Shown here one piece after another: positions 1 through 10,400 of a stretch of DNA of 64,000 nucleotides. Under the pieces are notes generated by a model. That model made no database searches and had not been told where the DNA came from. It worked only from the letters and a program-made list of their open reading frames with translations. The stretch is from Tubulanus polymorphus (taxonomy: Eukaryota; Nemertea; Palaeonemertea; Tubulaniformes; Tubulanidae): NCBI RefSeq assembly GCF_964204645.1, contig NC_134029.1, positions 19,982,450 to 20,046,449 on the forward strand, written 5' to 3'. The translations under genes and the position numbers were made by a program. Numbering within the stretch: position 1 is the stretch's first letter; each line of letters opens with the position of its first letter.

Positions 1-2763
1 GGTTCCCGTGCAGCACAGTAGAACCGCTCGAGCTCCGGCGTAATCTATTTATAACCGTGCAGTCATGTGCGCGCATCAACAGATCAATTTATTATGCGTG
101 TTGCGAAAAAAAAAGTGGCGGCGCTTATTTTCTAGGCATGCTACTGGAAGTGACGCGACATCAAAGGTGCTGCTTTTATCACGTGTGAAATGTTCGTTCT
201 TCAGGTGGGACTTCAGCTACTATCACGTGATTGTTTGGGTGCACCACGCGCCGAGTCCCTCGTTGAACCAGGTACCCCGGGATATGATTCAAACCATGGA
301 ATTTTTAAAAAATTTCATAATAATTATAATATCGAATTCTAAAATGTGTTATGAAACTGGCAGTGCCTACCGATGAGTATATGCAACATAATGCTTATTT
401 TTGTAAATTTTCTGCAATCGCAACAAATCGAATCGATTGAACAATCGTCATTCTAGGAAATTGTAAGGACCAGGAACTATCTTTGCAACGTAAGAGGACG
501 ATTATGAGATCTTCTATTTCGATAGGTTGTGTCTCAAAACACTTGAGTTTAGAAATATCTTTCATCCACTTTTGGTTCCGACTGTGTTAATTCCGAAAAT
601 ACCGGGTAGATCGTCCAATTAAACAGCTTTGAAGCAATTCATAGGACATTTTGCAGCAACATGTGGCAGCATCTCAGCCGGTCCTCACCAAAACCGCAAT
701 TGTTATCTTCATTCGTCATAATTCGTATTGCAACTCTCTTTGTGATGATCGCAGCGGGCAACCACTTGGATTCAATCGAACAGGTGCCGAGGTTTAGAAT
801 TACGCCACCGGCCGAACCCTTCTACTGACGCAATTTGAGATGAATAAAGGCTGTACGTGTTTACAAAACCGTGATATCGCGCCCGTCTCTGTAATATCTG
901 TTGGGGGAGGGGGCGCTTTTCTCGCACAATACACGCGGCGCCTTCGGACAATTGACCGCGTTGTACGGATCGAAGTCAATTTCATAACGAGTACTTTGAG
1001 CGGTTTGAATTGGCGTGCGAAAGCGCCGGGCGAATTTTCGAATCCCGAGATAATAAGCTCTATTAATCGGATTGTTCGAATTGGAATCGATGACCATTCA
1101 GCGGACGTTCGATGACCGCAGGGGTTTCCACTGACCACGTCGTCGCAATGAAAGTCTCTTGTCCATAACAGATCCGCAATGTCGGCTCTCTTAGAAATGT
1201 CGAGATGATAATAGGGTATTGGATATAGGGTTTAATTACTTCTAATTACTGGGATGATGATGATGACGATGATGATGTTATTATTAAACTAGTAGTAATG
1301 CTTTGATTAGAGGCTTGAATACCAGGGTTCCCCGATTTAACCATATGTCATGTAATTGTGTTATTGTTATGATTCTACTAACACTTCAGTTGAAAAAGCT
1401 CACTATAACCAGGACTGCGCTGTTGTTGTAGTAGAGTCCACGTTTCATTATTGCGAAATCGAGCTCTACGGCCTTTGTATTGTGTTTTGAAGAGATAAAA
1501 CATTGACCATAAACACGTGGTTGCGATTCTAATGCGACGTCGTTAAAAAAAGCATTTAAAAATTTGGCAATCGGGGAAAGGTCGATAATCATCCCGTTCT
1601 CATCGCTATTGACAAAAACTAGTCGTGACAAATTTTCAATTTTGAAATACTCTAGTCCTATGTGCACTGGTCCTACGTGTGCTCTGTGAGTTTGTTTACT
1701 ATTATTCGGTTCTTATAGCTACAGACAAAAACTAGTCATTATATAGATGCTCAATTATGACGCTTCGATTTTGAAATACTCTAGTCCTACGTGTACTGGT
1801 CTTGTAGTCCTACTTTTGCTCTGTAAGTTTATTAACTACGTAAAGGTCAATCATTCCGTTCTCATGGCTATGGGCAAAACAAAAACAAAAACTAGTCATA
1901 ACAATTTCTCATTTATGACGCTTCAGTTTTGAAATAGTCTTCTAGTCCTATGTATGTTCTGTAAGTGTATTTACTATGTAAATATTATGTTACATAGGTA
2001 GATAAACACATAATGACTCATCATCCGTAAGTGTAAATATATGTTTGTGATTTTTAATTTTGAGTAATGTAACGGTGTATAAATAACTCTCTGACGTTTA
2101 CATCGCTCTTACGCGCGGTCACCAACCGGAAAAATCACCGTTGAAAAGCGATCAAAAGACGACATTTATTTCTTGAAGTGCAATAATTAGCGCACGCGCG
2201 AGGCTAGTTTTTGAAAGGAAACGTGTTTCTTTTTTGAATTTCGAATTTGCGTTTTACCAGCCATCAGAAATCGTCGTCGGGGAATTTGTGTGGAATTCCC
2301 ATTGCCAATCGGTTTTATCAATTTCGAAGAATCTTAACTTTTCATATCAACTTAGGTATAGATTGTATATATGATTTGATATCATATAACCTTTAGAATA
2401 TTTTTCTTTTTTTTGTAAAAAGTTGTCAATAAAGACAATTGTGGCGCCTTGTATTTCGTAACAACAATAGTTGCGTGTCTCTGGCTGAGGTAATTTGACC
2501 TAATTCAATTGGTTATGAAGCCACCGCCCAGTTATATCTCAATTCATGCGCGTTAATTGGGCCGTTTTCATCGCAGTTGAATAACACATGCGGTCTAACG
2601 TTTTTGACCAGAAACTGACTATGATTCAGCATTTAAAATAAGAATCAGGTTTTTTGGTGGTTAAAATAAGAATCGGGTTTTTCTCGTGTTCGTTGAGGAA
2701 AGTGTGCTATTTTACTGATATTAGAAAGTGACCGTTGATAAGACACTATATCCTTGTTGTGAC

Positions 2764-2951
2764 GATAATATAACGAGAATCCCACGGTAATGAGGAAAAG
2801 ATAAAGTCTGAAAATGTTTCCTCGAGCTGGTTTAGTTTATATACAGTATTCCTGAAGATGACTATTAGTATATAGTCGAAATGTGGAATAAACTACCAGC
2901 TTTTCGGACTCGATTGTTTCGTCTTTATTGTGGGATTCTCGTCATAATATC
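2764..2951. mobile_element. Nested palindromic element with hammerhead-like core
   Basis: The outer inverted repeat is 2764-2785 against 2930-2951 (core ACGAGAATCCCAC / GTGGGATTCTCGT). A second stem lies inside: 2826-2840 (GCTGGTTTAGTTTAT) pairs with 2888-2900 (ATAAACTACCAGC). At the centre is CTGAAGA, a short hairpin (GACTAT..ATAGTC) and GAAA at 2852-2881. The direct repeat AGAAAGTG occurs just outside both ends. A diverged relative lies at about 11010-11220. The CTGANGA-stem-GAAA arrangement resembles repeats linked to Penelope-like elements, but that identity is inferred. Confidence 0.45.
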
Positions 2952-3956
2952 AGAAAGTGTTAAATATATGACCTTTAGATTTATTTCCGCCTTAGCTTAG
3001 AAACTGAATTTATTTTTTTACGGTAAAAGTAAGAACTTACATTAGACTGGTTTTCGGACAGAGGCCTTAGACCTGTATTTAGTGATATCGTGAAAAAAAG
3101 TTTTAGCCCTAGAAGTGAATATCGTTCTTTTATATCTATTTAGACGTAAGACTTGTTATATTTTTTTGGACGAGAGTTGGATTTACCCCGCACCTAGTAC
3201 TCCTATTCCTATCCTAGAATTCTACCAACTTCCGACGAAATCCGCGTATTTTTCAAACCTATGTTGTACATTTCATCTATCTCTACATTTCATCTGAGAT
3301 GAAACAAATATCATATATTTAAGGCAACCCGAAATATACACTTCTAAGTTACCTAACCGTTTTTTATTTAAAGTCAATGTCTACGCATTGTGGACGTCTA
3401 GATTGTGACTGACAGCGCATTCCGAAGAATTTTTACGAACGACCCGTTGCGGCAGCTGGGGTCTCTCCGCAGTTCAGCAGCTGCGTTTCATTGTTACTCG
3501 ATTCATGAATTTATGAATGAAATTTCGCTGTCGTCATCCGTATTACGAAATTCTAATGCGCAGTTCCGTTCATTCATAAAACGATGTTTCCGAACGGGAA
3601 TAAAGCGATTCCGTATGATTTATATTCGGCGCAAGGTGCGAAATCTTGCCAATTTTGTCATCAACATACGTGGGCACATGCGTAAACGATAAGGATTATA
3701 GATATATTTCATTCAAAATAAGCCTCGACATTTGTGTACAAGTTGTATTACTAACGAAATATATACGATTTTAATTCACTCCCAGTTCGGTCCAAGTTTC
3801 ATATTACAAATAAATTCAATTCAATTTAGATTTATTGCTTCTGAGTTATAACGAATCAGGAGGCAGTTAAAACTCATATGTAAGTCGCAACTGCGGATCC
3901 TTAGACTTATTAGGTAGTAAGGAGTTTGTCTTGAGTTGAAAAACAGTCGAGATATT

Positions 3957-4268
3957 AACCCTGATCTCGTGAGTGTTTTTGGCCCGGGTCAATCGTTGAT
4001 ATGGATGCCAAATTTTCCCGTGCTGGTCCGTGCTCGGACCAGAATGGGCCCTGCCAAAAATGTCGTACTATGGCCCGTCAAATTCTAGTACGGGTGAAAT
4101 TAATACGGATGAAAGCTTGCTGATTCCAGAAGTGACCTCGCTTTGTTACAGCATTATTTAATATCGAGTGAGTGGTTTACGTGGGATTGCGCTCTTTAAT
4201 AAGCCACGGGCCAAATTTGACACGCGGTTTGATCGCGGCCAAATCATCTCCGTGTGATCACGGCTATA
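3957..4268 (-). mobile_element. GGCCC-rich MITE, copy A
   Basis: About 310 bp in inverted orientation relative to the copy at 11851. The right end reads CCGTGTGATCACGGCTATA and the left end has the matching but decayed CGTGAGTGTTTTTGGCCC. Family landmarks inside are CCAGAAGTGACCTCGCTTTG, ATCGAGTGAGTGGTTTACG and repeated GGCC-rich words. It ends about 140 bp upstream of the BH3 exon of the Bax-like gene. Confidence 0.7.
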
Positions 4269-4411
4269 GGGTGTATTTATCTAAAAGCAGTACAAAGAAA
4301 ATGATAGCATATTGAAACTTCAGGATAATGGACTCCATGATTAATAGGATGTCGCAATATGATTTTGATTCTTGCTGACGAATATTTTTTCTTTGATTCT
4401 GTATTTTTCAG

Positions 4412-7400
4412 TACGCCGAATTTCCAACGCGCCAACCCAATGTGGGCGTCGACCGGGCGCGAGTTGAGGGAGATGGCCGACGCGTTCGCGAAGACGAAAG
4501 AACGCCAACGCATACGCAACGAAGCGAACGCAGTAAGTGACATTTCTCGGGCGACGTCCGCCGTCGCCGACAACAACAATGTCGTTTTCAGTTTAATCGT
4601 GCACGTCACGCGGCAGTACCTTCTGACGGAAATCATTTCCACGGCGATCGGCATCATCGTTATATCGTATGGAATCATCGCCAACAACGAACAAGACGCG
4701 AGCGCTGCCGCCGCCGCGCGCGTGTCGTCGTCGGACTTGAATTAGTGACCAAAAAGAAATTTGCGGCGGAATTTTCGGGTTAATTTTAGGGCGAAGTTTC
4801 GCGCGCAGACGTCGCCAACTGAAAAGTACATTGTTGAAAAGGCAGCCGGTTTTTATTCCCCGTTCGTTGTGTTGTGTTTGACGACGTTTGTTCGTTTTCA
4901 AAAGATTTTGTCGAGTGCGGAAGTTATTTGGAGGGTGCAATTCTCGATAAAAAGTACTGATTTGAAACGCATGCAGGCGTTCACCGCACTTATAGTAACA
5001 TCAAGTACGTGTACTTAATGCCCGGGTATGCGGTATTCGTAAAACTTTGTTGTGGTTTTCGATAATGACTAAATTATTCAAGAAGTCATTGCGGCATCAT
5101 AATCAGAAATAGAGCGTTCAAACACACTGAAATACCCGTCGAGTTTTAAGGATGTTTTAGCTTCGATGAAATTAAACGAGTTCAGTTTAAGGATGTTTAT
5201 AATAACGCGGTATATAAAAGAGAAAGTTCATTTTGCAACGCGACGAAAAAATGCGCGCCCGACATTCCGACGTTTCGACGGATGTGGAATACGATCAAAT
5301 AGCGTTTCATGAACTTCCGTGAAGTATGATGTATTATTATTTGGTAGGTATTCGCGTGTTGCATTATTGTAGTCTTTTGTTGTGTCCGTAGCGCCGCATA
5401 GTTCGGCGTTTTATCGCGACGAGTATGCGATAAGCCCGACGCGATCTGGCAGGTTTTCTTATAGGAAAAGTGTCGGATAAAAAAAAAATTGCAGATTTTG
5501 TTACAAACGGTTTGGAGAAGAATTCCGAGATATGAAAATGCGCCATTAATTCGACGTAAAAGTTAAGCGAGAATGAAGGAGTTTATCGTTAGATTTTCGG
5601 CGTTCTAGTCAAAGATTATTTATCCGTTTAATTTAAAGTAGAATTAGGGAAAATCGATGAGATATTCACTGTAATGTAAGCCGGATGTAGTTCCATCATC
5701 GGATGTGAAATTGACTCGATATGACTCAAGAGTCGAAATGATTTGATACTTACTCATCAAGACTCTTTAAAAAGAGTTGATTCCTTGGATATTAACTCTT
5801 TTTGACTCGTTAAAAAAGAATTGATTCTGTGGATATTAACACATTTTGACTCTTTGAGAAGAGTTGATTCCATGGATATTGACTCATTTTGACTCTTTTG
5901 AAAAGAGTTGATTCCGTGGATATTAACTTATTTTACTTTTTGACTCGTTAAAAAAGAATTGATTCTGTGGATAATAACTCATTTTGACTCCAAAAAAAAG
6001 TTGATTCCGTGGATATTAACTCATTTTGACTCCTTGAGAGTTGATTCGGCGGAGTCCTGATTAACCAACTGACTCAAAGCTTCCGAAAATGTTGCATTTG
6101 TCGATCATCGTGTTCAGCGCTTTTTTTTTCTTGTATATACATTTAAACTGTTTCGTAGATGGTCGTTTACAAATTTTATATTAAGCGTTTTTCGAAAAAT
6201 AAATGATAAAAGATAAAAGAATATTCGTGACTTTTTTCATGACGAGTCTTACGATTTCGTCGAGTTGAAACGAGTTCGGAAAAACGACGATAAACTCGCC
6301 GGGGAAAACCCCGACGATACGGTATCGGAAACGCTCTGTTTTGCCAAAGCGAGAGGACGTGTACTTGACAATCACTTGTTATTCGCTTGTCATTGATTTA
6401 CTATGAAAACGATGAACGTCGTTTCTCCCGGTAATCCGGGATAAGTTATCGCTGATTTCGTGGTTTAGCCGACAACGGGGGGGGGGGGGTGGTTGGGTCG
6501 GCGGCGCTCACAAATGTAGCTCTATTCAGAATAAGGGAATCGCCTTCTTCCGAGTTTCAGTTCGCGTTTTACCTGTTTTTGCCGGTAAACGCTTTGCCAA
6601 ATGATGAATTGTTGCCGCATCCAGAAAGAGTATCGTAACACGCGTAAGCATTTCTTCGAAAAAAAATGTAAAGCGATCTTCAATATTACATGAATACATA
6701 AACAAGAAAACTAACTCGATAGTTTATGGACGCGTTGACAAAAATAACACGCATTTATCGCCTTATATCATCGATCAATGATATAATACAATATTAAAGA
6801 TCGATGAGGTTATTTCGAATTTGAATATATCGATGATTGAATTGCAATGGCGAGCAACCGTCTAGCCCCGATGTATTGATGACGTAATGTGCGTGGATCC
6901 TCTCAAAAACGGATTATTGAAAAGATATGAAAATTTATCGATTAGAAAATAAGAGTCGTGAAATATGTTTAATTACAAAATGAATACCGGAATTCGCAAA
7001 TGTGATTTTTATTTTGAAATGTGAATATTGATGTAGTAAGTGCGCATTGACTCACACAGAACCCCCCTTACAAAACGTATACCATAATATCAATGTCTAA
7101 AACACTATTGTGATGTTTTACTTCAAAAGTACCGATTAATATTATCGATTTTTAGTCCTTTCCTTTTATTGTGACCTTCCTTCTGGCTACATTAAGAGGA
7201 AGTGAATGATTTTTAAACTGCTCGTAATATTAGCTACAATGATGGATGACCCCTTATCAACTCCTGGTTTTTCAAATTGCAATTTACGTTTCCCGATTGC
7301 TGACGACTATGAATCGACGTTGTTGTTGTTAAATCGCTCCACGTCATCTAAGGAACAAAACACGCGGTACTTCCTGCTACTGGTCGTTCTATCGAATATT

Positions 7401-10400
7401 GGGAAAGACGACTTAATTTCAACCGTTAACCCTTTCAATGCGTCTGCACCGCAGTGCAGTGTATGAATCGGTGATGGATTTTGGTAGTACACCGCACTGC
7501 GGTATATTGATGTCAATAGTAATTAGTTTTTATCCCTATCGAAAGATGGCAGCACCTGTCAAACATAGTGAAATATTAGTAACTAACGATTCACTGCGCC
7601 GCGGTATAGACACAATATAATGGTATACCCGTTATTCATACACGAGGGTGGAATTTTTCAAATATTTCAAATTATCTCCAGCACTATAGGTTATTGATAA
7701 GTCAGCATTGAAACAGTTAATCTGAAAGTTCAAAAGTGGCTGTTCTAAAACTGAAAAAAGTGACTAGTTCATTTATTAGTTTATTCGTGAGGGGGGGTCG
7801 TAGGGGAGGGCTAGAATACAACGTGTTACATTATGACAAAAATGTGACACATGCGAATGAAAGGTCAATCTAATCCAACCAATTCATTGACTGTTGTACA
7901 GATTATACATGTACCAAATAATGAATAATTCATGAGACTGATAGATAGATACTATTAGAAACAAATTACTGAGTCAGTAACAAACGTTACCTACACGATC
8001 ATAAATTATTCATTTACAATAGGATTATTGTCTGCACTTTTACGTCGGTGAGGTTGTTATTTTTTTTTTTTTCTTTAAAAAAAAAGAAGCTTTTCAGACA
8101 TCGGATTAAACGTGTGAAAAATGAAAGTTTCATTTGCACTATGGGGGACTGCCTCATTATCATAATCTAAAAAATGTACTTAAAAAACCAATCCAGGTTG
8201 GGAGAAATGGGAGATTCATTTCGTATGAAAAATTTACATTTTTAGTCTTGGCTTGCTAGCGGGTTGGAAACAATTTTTGATTGGCGCAGTCAATTGCCGA
8301 TTATTGACAGGTTCTAATATTGCCATGGCGAATATATTTCAATTTCGTCAAAACATTCAGTTAACTTTAGCAGTAGCTAGCTGCTACTCCAACGCCACTG
8401 ACTTGTAGGGGGGTTTGGTTTCCTCCCCCAGAAAAAAACCTTGAAAATTTAGGTACATATCTATGCAATTTAAGTGCGTATTAGATCGAGATCTGTACAG
8501 GCCAAAATTCATAAAGTCTATGAACTTTCGGTACAGGGGATAAGAAGCTAGTGGAATTTTCAATAGGGCACTTGGTCGGAAAGTGGGGTTGAACCCCCCT
8601 GAACCGCGGTCGGATCCGCCACTGATTCGCGCGTGGAATTTCAACACTAGGTATTTTTCCATTCGATCTTAATTCGGTATTTAAACCTTGTAATCGATTA
8701 AAACTTCAAACCGGCAGCTGTAATAAAACTGGCTGTTGAAGTACCACATGATTGCGTTATGGGGACTGCCCTGTAAGTGAATGTAGTCGCCGATAGTGAA
8801 GTGGTTATTTCGTCATCATGTCTTCTATTCAAGGCTTTCATAGAGCGTGTATACATTGAAACAAAAAACCTTCACTGAAGTAAAATACTAGTTCTCTGTG
8901 TCTCTGCTTTTTATGTTTACGTATAGATCTTTAGCAAAGCTATTTTCTGTCCTATTCTCGAAGAATGGTCGACGTCGGAAATCCGGAACAGAGCAAAAGA
9001 GTAACGAGCGAACTATCAGTTTGGAATACCAAAACTGGACTGATTTATTTTTACACACAAACTATTTATATACATTGAGATACGAGACAGGTGGAATACG
9101 GAAAATGATACAAAAACAACGAAGGTGACGAGTAGTGACACGACAGTGAGACAAACAACAATTAACACATTCTGACACAGACAAACAGTCTCAGAAGACA
9201 ATGAGTAATAAGATGGAGACATAAAACAATAAAGAAATACGAAATATAGATGAAATATGTATAACAATTATCAGTGATATTTAGTGTTGTTAAAAATCCA
9301 CCCTGTTTGTAATCTACAGTAATTTATTGTATAGTAGTTATTATCCTCTAGATATGACTAATTACAATACACTGTACAAGTCAAAATGACTCAACTAAAT
9401 TTGTTTCCATTCATGTTTGTTTTCGACGGGGAGAACAGCTGATCCAATCATCGGAATACTATCGGTCCCGGGCAATTGTCATGTTATGTAAATTGTTTAA
9501 TCTCGAAATAAATAAACCATTTATCAAATAGAATTTATATAGATTGAACATGAATGTGAATCTAGGATCATTAGGTTTGATAAGGTTCAACTGTTTAACT
9601 ATAGGTGTGGTGTGGTCTGTGGGTTTTATTGAGAAAATTAATTTCTACTCATTCAAATCTAACTGGAGAAGTCTTCCGAAATCCCTAGTTGTTTAAACGA
9701 ATGACTTGCGTTTGCCGAGTTTGTAATACTAGGTATGACTACGCACCCAACTCATCATCCTGCTGGCTACACCCCAGGGTGGGGTCGAAATTGCTCAAAA
9801 TCGGAAAATCAGGGACCATTAAAAAAGCCCGAGGCACACGTGGCAGGGAAACGCAGAAACCTTGTTTCTGAGCGTTTCCCTGTAGTTGTGTTTACGAGAT
9901 ACAAGAAACATGGTTTCTGGAAACCATTTCCGAGATCAGATATGATTCCGTGTTCGATTGCGTTGTACGGGTCGGGCTTTATGAGCGACTCAAATCCATT
10001 ATTTACCATAAAACTGAAAGAACGAAATAATTGTTTTGACTAGATTAATAAACTAAGTCGCTTTCGTCTGCTATCCAAGCATAATTCAGATGGACACCTG
10101 TTTTTTAAGGAAACAATTTTCGAAAAAAACAGATTAGAGATAAAATATTCTCATTAGTGAATCAAAATTGTCTTTATTTATCTATTTGATTAATTTACCG
10201 TATTTGGTGCCTTATTCGATAACGACTTTGGATGTTTAGACCTGTCTTTTGTGAAAATATAATTTTTGTCGAAAGATTACACGAGAATAAACGTTCTTTT
10301 TAGCGAATCCAAAACATATTTCGTTAAGAATAGTTTTCGAACTATATTTTCAGGTCGGCAGTAACATCTCGTTCAAGCAATTCCAAGACATGTTGACGGA

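Larger units (their letters stand above)
1..4411. other. Upstream intron/intergenic DNA of the Bax-like gene, no exon recognised
   Basis: AT-rich DNA without a recognisable coding exon. It holds a short GAT-rich microsatellite near 1253-1277, a nested palindromic element at 2764-2951 and a GGCCC-rich MITE copy at 3957-4268 (both listed separately). The missing N-terminal (BH4/helix 1) exon of the Bax-like gene must lie here or beyond the left edge. The open frames at 65-376, 840-1115 and 3405-3692 were inspected and show no Bcl-2 family features. Confidence 0.5.
4533..10353 (+). other. Large intron of the Bax-like gene
   Basis: A 5.8-kb intron between the BH3 and BH1/BH2 exons. It contains a degenerate minisatellite (5725-6065), a 14-base G run near 6476-6490, a piggyBac-like MITE (7430-7716), a pair of inverted-repeat fragments (8255-8400 and 8385-8625) and a strong hairpin at 9844-9882. 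No further exon was recognised; open frames here are short and lack protein-like features. Confidence 0.6.

Noticed and set aside
2852-2900. Functional hammerhead ribozyme
   Set aside because: The CTGANGA and GAAA boxes are there, but no convincing stem III with a cleavage triplet was found; kept only as a structural observation.
3405-3692. 95-codon frame upstream of the Bax BH3 exon as the missing N-terminal exon
   Set aside because: No helix-1/BH4-like sequence and no donor of the phase needed by the exon at 4412.
4359-4411. Extension of the Bax BH3 exon leftward to an ATG at 4359
   Set aside because: The extension reads through a T-rich acceptor tract (ending TTTTTCAG at 4411) and encodes residues unlike a Bax N-terminus.
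5725-6065. CRISPR-like array of spaced repeats
   Set aside because: Units are contiguous degenerate tandem repeats without unique spacers, in a eukaryotic intron.
8384-8662. 92-codon minus-strand open frame
   Set aside because: It coincides with a MITE-like repeat with CAGTGGCGGATCCG end and has no protein features.
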